A DNA stretch of 64,000 nucleotides from Diphasiastrum complanatum (taxonomy: Eukaryota > Streptophyta > Lycopodiopsida > Lycopodiales > Lycopodiaceae): NCBI GenBank assembly GCA_029204225.1, contig CM055100.1, positions 34,030,645-34,094,644 on the forward strand, read 5' to 3'. The notes under the pieces are model-generated. The model ran no database searches. It saw only the letters and a list, made by a program, of their open reading frames with translations, and had not been told where the DNA came from. Both the position numbers and the translations under genes were made by a program. Below, in pieces: positions 13,982 through 29,600 of this stretch; the first letter of the stretch is position 1, and each line of letters starts with the position of its first letter.

Positions 13982-15865
13982 TTAGTAGCTTAACAACTTA
14001 AAATATTTGATGAAAAAATGTAGTCCAATCTTCCCTATGTAAAACGTAATTAATAGCGATAGGCTTTCCCATATTATTACCGTATCAGGGCATTCCGCCA
14101 TTCTGATCAGTTTTATGGTACTGGTCCGTATCAATTTATAAAGTTTAAGCACATGCATTTGAAAAATAATTGTGCTATATAGGTTGCGATTTGCAAACGA
14201 GAGATAGCGGGGTTCAGTACTAAGATATGGGGCAAATATGCCATACCAATACCTGAACCCATAATAGGTAAAGTACCATTTTCGAAACTCTTGAGCATAT
14301 TGATGCTTTCCAAGAGCACGCCAGCTACCGCCCAGTTTCATTAATTTTAGATACTGATCGTGTCTTAAAAAACAATACAACAATACATGCATGTGGTTAT
14401 AAGTAGCCAAGTATTTTACCCTAACACGTGCAATAGGATTGGGGCAAATCCATGCCATACCAATCCCTACTAGTGTAGCGATCCCTTGCACAAATCCATG
14501 CACATTAATGGCGCCTGGGTTATTATTACTTGTGTTATCGTTCATAACCTTTATTAATGGGAAATGAAAACAGCAAAGTCATCATACCCAAAGTTACCAA
14601 TGCATGTTTTTAGTGTGACACGAAAGAAATGAGTAGAATAGTTTTCGTTATCATGCTCTAAGTACAAACCAGAACCTTTTTGTACCACTATTCATAAACG
14701 TATATTATTCTTATTGTATACACCGATACCGCATTGTAAACCAGTGCACGAAGTGAAGTGTTGCAATACTAACCTGAATAGATGCCGCATACGAATCTTG
14801 TGAGGAAGTCATATTTGTTTATGAAAGTCGTTCCCTTCGAAGAGTGATAATAAGTGATTTTCGAGTCTAGTTATTGCCATAACAATGATAGCATAAAAAT
14901 CCATGTCGTTCAAGATATATTTACCTATGAAACAAAGTATTCTGCTTAATTTTAAGCAAAGAGAGCATAAGCAAACCCATATCTTATCATTTGGTTTCTT
15001 TATGGAGATGCAGTCATAACACATACCTATATGAGAGCGTATTCCGAATCCGGCAATGGAATCGGGATGCAATATCTCAGTGTAGAAGTCACTGTGAAAA
15101 AAGAGACATATGACATTGTTTATCATTGCATGCACTCAACATATCATACACCATAAGTAACAAAGTGATTGAACCAACTTTCAGAATGTAGTAGTTCGAT
15201 GTCTACCAGCGCTGACCCATCAGTAGTAATGAAGAGACAGATCTCTACATATTTCATAGTGCTACCATCACTGTCCTTTCAGCGATGAAGGTGCAACGTA
15301 TATGTGTAAACAACTATACAATCAATTAATTGCTTTGAAGGTAGTGTAATCGCTGTTCCAGCGGAAATGTTGGTGATCCGTGAAGCACAAGTATCAAGCA
15401 TTACTTGTTTATGCTCATGAATGCAAAGAGTAGAGAAGCGTTGTCAGTGCATGATCAACGTGTACACAACACATCTTACTACCACAACTTTTTGTGCAAA
15501 GATAGAACCAGCATTTGAGCATTGCCATAAGAGCAATAAATCGTGATTTATAGCATATACTTCATTTTGAAATGAGTGGAGAGCATTCATCACATGAGTA
15601 TCACACCAAAAGGTATTGGATCGCGATCCAGCGCCCCCTTTATGCCATAGTTTACACATAATCAAACATTCTACACAAGCATTTTTTTCGTATGCTATCA
15701 AAACGAAGAGTAATAGCGAATAAAGGCATACCGTTCTGTGTGATCGTGTTGAACAGAGAACTGTAGATGGGCGCCACCATGCAAAAGCCAACATGAGGAA
15801 GAGGAAGATGAGGAGGAGAAGGAGGAAGCGTAGTGAAAGTGTTGAGAGTGGCGCCCTCTTTTATA
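13982..15865 (-). other. Possible spliced minus-strand transcript, unknown product
   Basis: A TATAAAAG box lies at 15858-15865 (minus), followed by a CT-rich leader and ATG at 15792-15794. A 63-bp exon ends AGAACG|GTATGC at 15732. Further consistent acceptor/donor pairs bracket 15027-15091, 14774-14924 and 14420-14548. The last two join in frame from ATG 14812, giving MTSSQDSY..(56 codons) through GIGMAWICPNPIA. A similar hydrophobic segment, GSGIGMAYLPHI, recurs in another frame near 14230-14265. I cannot link the first exon in frame to the others and recognise no family. It may be a small gene, a decayed gene or a captured fragment between two LINE pairs. Confidence 0.25.
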
Positions 15866-16036
15866 TCTTTTTTGATAGCATGAAAATGGAGGGAAAGTCC
15901 ATTTTTTGAATTTTGAACCCGTCAAAAATTATTTTGGCATATAAACTATAAGGCATAAGATGACTAATAAAGCCACACGGTACAATCACAAATATTCTGA
16001 CAAGGCAAGGTTACATATCATTGAGTATCGTTCATG

Positions 16037-19800
<3,764 letters not shown>

Positions 19801-20695
19801 GAAGAACGAAAACTCACAGGGATGAAGAGAGAGAGAAAAATGGAATGTGACTATTGTGTACATCCAAGTATGAATATCATCAGCATATAAAAAAATGTGT
19901 CCTGGATAAAAGAACTACCTGATTAACAGGCTATATAGCTGCCATCCACAATTGAATGTTTCAACACAAAGCAATACACAAACTCTCTCATCCTTGAGTA
20001 AGAATGGAATAAGATGATATCTTTAAAGTCAAAGAACCAGCTATTGCATTGAGTTGTGACATGGCTGGGGTGTGGTGTGGAATGACGTTTAGGAATGAGT
20101 CCATGCCACGAAGTCTGATAAACACGTTGTTGTTGATCCCAATGCTTGAAAAGAATAGGATGATCGTTGTCTGTGTCAGAATCCCTACTTTGCCAAGTGA
20201 TATCGGTTATCACTGCATTGCTGTCAGCTTCGAGAGTATTCTTATAAATGACAAGGATAAATCAAGTCATAGTTTGGGTAATTTGCAGAAAACTTCGGGT
20301 TCTAGTTTGGATTTCCTGACAGGTAAGGAAGGATCGGTGCAACATCAGAATATGAAGAAAACATGTGGTTATTTAGGGTTTAGGTGCTCTATTGATGTGG
20401 TTTTTCTAGACAGTCAGTATATTCAATGCAGTTTTTTTTAGAGTGCTTGTTGTGGACCCAAATTGCAAGGAGTGAAGTTATTTTGTGATCTCTTTTTTGT
20501 GTTCAGGCATGTGAGAGTTGTTTTTGCAGCCTGCTCATCCTTTTTCCAGTTCTACATGCGGGTTGCACTTATTCTCCGGATCATCAAGGTTACAGAAGGT
20601 GTATATCCACAAGGAAACTCAGTGAGTGTCAAGAAAGTCAGAATGAATTGACCTGACCTGATAAGTTCATAGGAGGTGCTGAAGTTCTGGACAAA
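19801..20695. other. Unassigned region before the cyclin T start
   Basis: Minus strand near 19843-19880 has HIFLYADDIHTW, an RT-like YADD box, and an open stretch at 19923-20213, so part may be another decayed LINE. The plus strand from about 20450 leads to the cyclin T ATG and probably holds 5' UTR; TTGTGTTCAG ending at 20506 could be an acceptor for a leader exon. Neither point is firm. Confidence 0.3.
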
Positions 20696-23600
20696 ATGGC
20701 GGACCTGCTTTCTGAGGATGCTTCACACTTAACCTTTGCTGCTGGTGGGACTTTTGCCCTTGCAAACGGAAAGCTTGAAGAACCAGAGTATTCTAGTACT
20801 AATTGGTACTTTTCAAGAGACGAGATTGAAAATAATTCTCCCTCAAGAAAGGATGGCGTTGATGTGAAAAAAGAAACATACTTTCGCAAGTCATATTGCA
20901 CATTTTTACAGGACCTCGGCATGCGATTAAGAGTGTAAGTATTGTGGAGCTGGTTTGTGATAAATCTGGAATCTTGCTCCTCATATGGTTATTGATAATA
21001 TCCTAAATGTGCGTAAGTTGAATGGCTTTCCTTATCAGGCATTTAGGATTGCGGGGATGGTTCATGATGAATATGGGGTCTGGGCGTTTGTTATTATCCT
21101 AAATGTGTTTCAAAGTGGAACTTTTCTTTAGATATGTGTCCTCATTCGATGATGCGTTGAGTTGCTCGTGCAGTGACCATGTTAAATTACCTGTTTTGCT
21201 TTGGAAGATATTTCAAGCCAGTAAGCTTTGAGACTTGGAGATTTCGTAGGATTTTGTTGGTTGAATGCTATTTGAAGTTGGAATTTTTTTGTCGCATCTA
21301 TTTGATAGCTTCTTGAAGTTTTAGTTCGGTTCATCATCTGTTGCGAAATTTGACAAAGCAATTATACTCATTTTTACTTTCTCCAAAGGTGCAGTGTGCA
21401 CATCTAAAATTGTCTGTGTCTGTGCATTGAAACGAAACCCATGCCGTTAACTCTATGCTATAGAAATCATCTGATCTTTTGTAATATTACATAGATATAT
21501 ATATTAGAATACGGTGCATAATTGCTACTTGCATAACAATTTTAGTCTTTTCCCTGGAGGTCAGGTCATGATGTCTTGGGTGTTACTAAGAAGGAATTTT
21601 GCATTCATATTCTAGCCATTGCTCTGGGAAGCTACCTTGATACTCGCAGAGATAGAAGAACTTTGAATCAAATATGGATAGGATAGTCCTGTTTTATGCT
21701 AAAGCAAGGAAGTGATATTGCACGTAAACCAAGTTATGCTTGATTCAAAAATAGCTCATTTTATTCAGTAAGATGCTAACTATGCCATGTTTTTTGAACT
21801 TGGCTCTCAGTTTTGATCAAGTTTCTCGTGGTTGAAAATGTTTAGTCCACAGGTCACAATTGCAACAGCAATAGTATTGTGCCACAGGTTCTTCCTTCGA
21901 CAATCCCATGCCAGGAATGACAAATTTGTAAGACCTCTGTTACTAGTTGAATTTCATTTTGTCAGTCAAATTGCTCTGAAAGTTCATAGAAGGATTTTAT
22001 TGTGATAATCAAAGCATGTTCTTGATTGCCTATTGGACAGAAATTTGATGTATTTCTCTTTGTTGCTGGAAGATGGTATGTGGAATTTCATTTGGTCTAT
22101 TGTGTGTAATGAGGAGTTAGTATTACCAGGCCCACCCAAATAGTGTGATCCTTGCATGTGAAACCCAATAAACAACAATATGCAAGATTGTTGAAGTTTT
22201 CCAATGATAATTACTGCTAAAACTAGAAAAAGCAGTGCTCCAGGTAGATGTTCTTGAAACCTCTGGTGATGATACAAGTTTCTGTGAATGTTCAAAAATG
22301 TGGGGATGTGTTGTTCATCGAAGTCTCTTTTACTGTTCCTTTCCTCCTCTATTTAGAAATGTAGTAATGCCGTAAGTGCTACTACCAACAGGGACAAAAC
22401 TGCCTTTGTGAAGGCACCATTCTGATGTTAGTTGTTAGCCAAGAAAATATTTTTCTTTCAAGCTCTATCTTTCTGGGCAACAGCAGTAATCCATAAAGAT
22501 AGAAAGGTTTTCACAAAAACTTGCCAGCTTATACCTATTATATTGGTTTCTTTTTAGTTTTGACACATATGTCTGTCTTGTCATCATTTTGCTTAATTTT
22601 TTATGTTGTGATGCAATATTCAGCTTAATACAAGGAGACCTCTTCTAGTGCGGGAATTCACATAAATTGTTGGTTCGTTAATCTCCATAAAATGGAACAC
22701 ACATAAGTTGTTAATGTTAAATTTTAATTGTATAAACACCAATTATGCACTCTGTAGTTGACTGTTATGAGTGGAAAATCTAGACACTGCAGCTAAAGTA
22801 AAAGAAACTCGGAATATTCATGTAGTTGTTGGAAAATAGTTGTAACCTAAGCTGTTTGAGATTGTTTACATTGCATCCGTAATGTGGCTGCATATGGAAT
22901 GTTAGACGGTGTTTTTGACCTTAGAAGGCTTTTTCCAATGCTGAGAAAATTGTAGAAAAGAATTGATGTATATATTCCACATAACTGCTGGGGCAATTCC
23001 AAAAGTGTTGCAATACAGTAATCAAATTTTGTAATCTTGTCAAAATATAGCTCATGCTGACTACTTAGATTGTGAAGCACTTGGGAAGAGTGCTGTTTGC
23101 TTGGATCTCTTTGAAAAAATTTGGAAGCTCATAGATTCTTGAGGATATTATTAGTATCACGTGAGCCAGCATTCTTGACGTTCCACACCTCATTTTCTGT
23201 CATCATTTTACCTTCTTGTCTTGGTTTATTTTGCAAACATAATTAAGCACACATTTCTAATCAATTTGTTGCGGTCTTTTGCAATTTAGACTTTGTTTTC
23301 GTTAAGATGTGACGTTTTCACCACAGTTGCCAAGGAATGGGAACGAAGTGGGAATGTGAACCCTGGGAATGGGAACGTTTTCGAGAACGTGGGAATGCCA
23401 CATCTAAAGTGTAGGAATGAAACTGGCCTTATTTGTCAAAAACGAGTATGTTGATACTTTTGATGGGTTTTTATATAGGCATATGAACCCTTTTATGAGT
23501 AACGGTAAAAAAAAACTGAGAAGCTTCACAAAAGCAGGTTCTATTAGAAGATTTTTCTATTGTCAGTTGGGAACACGTTCCCACCACTGGAACGTGCCTG

Positions 23601-26600
23601 GGAACGCGTTCCCACTGCTACGGGAACATTCTCAACTGGGAACGCGTTCCCGGGAACGCCTGGTAGGTGGGAATGGGGGGAGCGCTTTCCAGGGGGTGGG
23701 AACGCAGCTAATTTTGACTCTTATATTTTTTCTTCTGTACCTTCTGGATCAGTAGCTATGGCTTTATTGATTTTTTTCTGAATTTTTTGTCATTTCTTGC
23801 TTTCATGCTTAGATGTGCGTTTGGATATCATACTCTGTTCCTTCAGCTAGTTTGACACTTTCATTGCTTCTTGGAACCTGTGCTGGACAAGTATCTCCTG
23901 CTTGGCGTGGAGTGTTTAACCAAGAGCCATCCAATGACTGAAAGACAATTTAAATGCACTAATTTTGAAAATTTTTACATGCACTAATTTGCAAGGATTT
24001 TTGTACAGCTAATTTGCATTCGTTTTGTCTATCTCATGTTCAATTGGTTGGTCAACAAATTTTTCTCAGCTGTTCAAACTTCAAGCCCTGGAAGCCAAGT
24101 CCATAAGCATATCAGCCGCATGTGTCTCATAGACACCTTGCCTTATTGATGAATAAATGAGAATGTAGGAAACTTTCATTCACTTGGCTATTATTCTTAA
24201 TGCTTTTCTTAATTCGTTGCCGGCACTGTGTTTAGTCTCCAATGAAGTGATAGAAACTTGGAACACTACCTAAAGCTATGAAAGCATGCATCTTTATGCA
24301 AGTAACATGTACCGACTAGTTGATTTTGATTGTACGAGTAGGAATGTCATAGTATCTTGTTAGTGCTATGCATGAGGTTTTTGTATGGACTATTTGATGT
24401 TGATTGTATGGATAAAAATGCTGTAGTTTTTGTTAGTACTATGCATGAGGTTGATTTTCTAAAGTGTATTTGGGTGGACTTAACCATAGTTCTTTATCAC
24501 ATTTGGGTTAACCTTGACGTAAGATTGATGCATACAGGATTAACTCAGAGATTAATCTTCAATTCATGAATGTTGAGAACTTTTATGCAATAGGAAAGCT
24601 TTGTGCTTTTTGGCCTTCTTTAATGGATTAACCATATATATTTTCCTTGGAGAAAGTTGGGAAAGGAATGTAAAATGGTCACAAACACAGATTTTGGCAA
24701 CTTCAACTTTCAGCCTTCTTTAATGGTATTAATTATATATTTTTTCCTTGGAGAAAGCTGGAAAAGGAATGTAAAATGGTCACAAACACTATGATTTTGG
24801 CAACTTCAACTTTTAGCGTTGCGTACAGAAATACTAGTTTGCAATGCTATTAGGGGTTCATCATTATCTTATGTTTTGCCATCTTCATTGGATTTGCAAC
24901 AGATGGTTGCAACTGTCTGTATGTTTTTGGCTGGGAAAGTTGAGGAGACTCCAAGGCCATTACGTGACGTTATCATTCTATCTTATGAACTTCGGAACAA
25001 GAAAGATCCTGCAGCCGTCCAAAGGATTAAGCAGAAGGTAACTCTAGTTGTGAATGTGGCAAGTTCAAATACCATTTTTAGAATGCTGTATTGATGCTAT
25101 TGAATTTTTTTCTACAATTAGATTAGTTCTGCATCTGCTATCTAGAATTGAGATACTTACGTTCCAAAAGTGGTGGTTGGATATCAATGAAACTGGTGAA
25201 CACCAAGACATAAGGGTCTTCTGCATGGTCTATTATTCTTGTTATTTGAGAGAGAATGTGATTCTATTGACAGGATGTATTTGAAGATCAAAAGGAGCTT
25301 GTACTTCTTGGTGAGCGTCTTTTGTTGACAACATTGGAATTTGATATGAATATTCACCATCCATACAAGCCCTTGGTGACTGCCATTAAGAGATTCAAGG
25401 TGGCCCAAAATGCACTTGCTCAAGTAGCGTGGAACTTTGTGAATGATGGGTAAGTTATTCCTTTAAGTGCACTTTAGGCAGTTCACTGCTTACTGTTGTA
25501 CTCCAGGCGCTACAGATGGTTTTTCCTTGTCAGGAGTGTCATGAATGATGTGTGTTCTTTAAGGATTCTTGAAATGAAGTACTGGTAAGGCTGTGCAGGC
25601 TGCGCACATCATTGTGCCTGCAGTTCAAGCCTCATCACATTGCTGCTGGGGCCATTTTTCTTGCGACCAAGTTCTTAAAGGTCAAACTGCCCTCTGCTGG
25701 GGACAACGTATGGTGGCATGAGTTTGAAGTGACTGCTCAACAGCTGGAAGGTACCTAAGCACGAACTTAATCATGGCATCATACACTGCTTAGGATTTAT
25801 ATTTTAAAACAAAGAATAAATAAAAGTGCTGATTTTCAAGTTACGTTGACCAATATTAGGCTTCTATTGTTAATTATAGTTTTGAACGAATTTCCTGAAT
25901 GGATTTGGCTAGGATCTTCTGAGGCAGGTCATTACTCTTAAGACCACCTTATCTTTTTCCTTTAGTATACTTGCTGTGTTTGTGTTTCCTTGCAGAGATG
26001 TGCTTATAGGTTGGCAGGTAAATTGCATTAGTTACACATGCAATGAATGCTTAGTGCTGTATAAAAATAGGCTGGACTACAGCGATGCATTTCGCACATT
26101 CAGATCACAAAATTTTACAGCATACCAAATTTTTCAATGATAGAGAACCTTCTAGACTTCCCACTTGCTTATGGGACTCATCATGTATTTGCCCCACATT
26201 ACATCAACCTAGGAGTTTGGACCCTCCTATGTTGATGTGACCTTCACACTACTGAGTTCCATCACCATGTATTGCTAGGGACACTTTCTTGTGTGCCCCC
26301 TACATTAAGTTATGAAGAGTAAAAGTGGTGCTCATTGACGTTGGCCATAATACTCTATCGAATGTCTTTGGTTGACTCATATACTTGCTAACCACCTTGG
26401 TGCATAAGAGATGTTTGGCTTGTGGTTGCTGCGTAGACGAGACTACTAATAAGTCACGTTTAAAGTAGGATGTGCTTATGGTGATAAATGCTAAACTGAA
26501 TGTTGCAACATAGTATGAACCAGATATGGTTGTTGACTAGCCACATGTATTCCTCACAATCCAAAGAGGCCAAGAATGTCGACCAACATTAACAAGAGTT

Positions 26601-29600
26601 GTATCAAATCATCTTAAGCTTGCTGTATTGACTACGAATGCTACACAAATGTGGACAAGAAGGGATCTTTTTGTGCAATGAAACCTTTTCCTGAATCCTT
26701 CATCGCAATAGAAAGAACTCCTAGAAGATGAAGCTGTTGAAAAAATGGTGTCATTACTACAAAGGAACACTTCTACACATCTCTTGCAAAGACACTCATG
26801 GACATCAGAATCAATAAGCTGTCAAGTGCTTAGTGGAGACCCTAATTATACTAGTTCGTAGGTCCTTAAGGGAAGGAACCTTCTAGAAGGCTATCAATTT
26901 GGATGTTCCAAAAGGGTTTGCTGTACCATATGACTTGGTCATTGGCCCAGCAAGTCTCAAAAACAGAACCCATCCTGAAGGGTGGATTGTTTTTAAAAGC
27001 CTCTAGATGTTTTTGATTGCATCTGATGATTGTGGGTGTTTGTCTAAGGCTTTGTGGTTGGACTCCATTGTGTTGAAGATTCTGATGAGAATCGGTGAGG
27101 GTGATATGCTCTGCTTCCACTGAAGAGAGATATAAATAAGAAGAAATCGCGAAACAGTCGCGACAACCACGATCCTCTTGCGATTCGGATGGAGTTTAGA
27201 TGCGATCGCTGGACACTCCGGCTGAATCACTCCTAAAATCCTCCAGAATGTAGTCAGGCACTGCTGATCTACGTTTATAAAATTAATGTAGCATTCAACA
27301 TAGTTTCAACCAAGGTGCGGAATTAAAATGAACAAGGAAACTTAGACACACGAATAACAGCAGACGCATTTGCATTCGAGATCAGACACAACAAGAAAAT
27401 CATCTACATTGATCCTTTTCTGATTTCTTCAAGCACTGCATGCAAATCCACGCAGTGCGTTGGCGTGGAAGAAACACGGTTCTCTCACGAGTAATCGTCT
27501 CGCTTTACTAGCGGACAATTGGATCTACAGATCCTAGACAAAATTGTCTTCGCACGCAGGTGGACATGTATTTTGTAATTTCATCTTGATTGCTTACTAG
27601 CATCAGACTACTTCATTACACTGTATGTGTAATCTGTCTCCTGTTGTGCCAAATATCATCTAGTAAGTATATAGTCACTCTTTGTAACTTTAAGATTAGA
27701 GTGATTAAGCATCTACAACTAATCGGGAAATTACAGAAGTGGCGGATTAGCCACGACCTAGATTGTATCTACTGATGTCATGCTATCATTTCAGACATCT
27801 GTACTTCTGGGTACTTGTGTGATCTTTGCTGGTACTCTTTGGAGCGTGAGGGCAAAAAGTCTTTCGCGACATTTTTTGTGTTGCGTCGTTGGTTTCGTTT
27901 CCGTCGTCTGACTTTCTCGTGCTCGACCGCAAAAGATTCTTGTTCGCGAATCTTTCTCGTTCGTGTCTTCCCGTCAGGTGTTCGCAAAACTTTCGTGTTT
28001 CGTGTCTCTCGACTTTCGTGTTCGCGAACATCTTCGTCAGGCAGAGGGCTGAAAGCTAGCAAAGCTTTGTAATTAGAAACGTTTTGTTTCTTTAGCTCCC
28101 TCTCAAAGCATGATAGCTTTACGATCCTGAGACTGCTCCTCTGTCTCTCAAAGAGTTCTTTGTCCAGGGCTTTGGTGAAGATGTCAGCAACCATGTCTTT
28201 CGTTCCGATGAAGGTGGTCTGCAGCATCCTCTTTTCAATTAGATCCCTGATCAAGTGATACTTGGATCGCAATATGCTTCGTTCTCAAATGGAGCACATG
28301 ATCTTTCGTTGGATGTATTGCAGAGGTGTTGTCCTTCTGCAAAACCAGAGGCTCGTTCCTTGTTTCACCCAATCGTTGGCCATCTTTGCTGCCGCAACGT
28401 ACTCTGCTTTGCAGGATGACTGGGCCACAATTTTCTGCTTTTTGCTGACCCAGAGATCTGCTGCTCCTGATATGATGGTGCATCCTCCCGAGACGCTTTT
28501 ACAATCGTCCTTGAGAGATGCCCAGCTAGCATCGCTGTAGAAAAGTATCCTGAAATCTGCCCATCTGTAACTCTGACATATACATTGGAATCAACCAACA
28601 GAGGCTTGAATCCTAATGATTTCAGGGCTTGATCTTTCTTTTTGTACCATTGTCGAGCTGATTGTTTCAGACTGTAGATGCTTCTATGCATTCTGCATGC
28701 ATAGTCAGGAAGTGAATTCGAGACATATCCTAAGGGTTGATCCATATAGACTTCTTCGTCTAGTTCGCCATGCAAGAAAGCTGTCTTCTCGTCCACAATG
28801 TGGATCTTGAGGTCATAAGCTGATGCATATGCAAGTAACAGACATAGGGACGAATGTTTAACGATAGGAGAGAAGGTTTCAGAGTAGTCAATACCATATC
28901 TCTGAGAGAAACCCTTCGCTACCAGTCTTGCCTTGTATTTTGTCACATTCCCATCTGGTCTATATTTGAGCTTGAAAACCCATTTGCATTTGACAGTCTT
29001 GCGCTTATGTGGTAATGGCTGCAACGTCCATACTTGGTTCTTCCTCATGGACTCCATCTCTTCGTTCATGGCTTGGATCCATTTGTCTTTTTCTGGACTT
29101 TCAATCGCTTCCTCGAAAGTCTGTGGTTTGCCACTGAATCAGCAGAACTCTTCTGATATGGAAGCTGAGCTGCCTGACACATATCTTGCTGACGCTCTTC
29201 GTGGTCTTGTCGACCTTCTAGGAGATCCTCCTGGAACAACTATGCCTTTGCCTTTGTCTGCTCTGCTCGGTCCGAAACCATCTTGGTTTACAGGAATTGC
29301 GGCAGGAGGTTGCCTCTCGAATCTTTCTTCTTCTGATTCGTCGCTCGAATGGGAGACGACTCAAAAATTTTCGTTTTCGTGTTCGTCCTCTGTGCTCCCT
29401 CTGTCATTGGCGGCAGATCATAGTACTGTCTCTCCAGAACTTCGTAGCTGACAGGATCGTCATTGGCCATTGTCCTGCTCTCATCAAATCTGACATCTCT
29501 CACTGTCTTCACAGTGTTCGTGTCTGGCATGTAGACTCTGTAGTATGATGAATTGTTGTCATAACCTACCAGAAATCCCTGCTCGGCTTTCTCATCAAGC

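Noticed and set aside
20049-20441. 130-codon plus-strand frame as an upstream cyclin T exon
   Set aside because: It does not resemble the family and the minus strand there carries LINE-like text; the ATG at 20696 gives the expected N-terminus.
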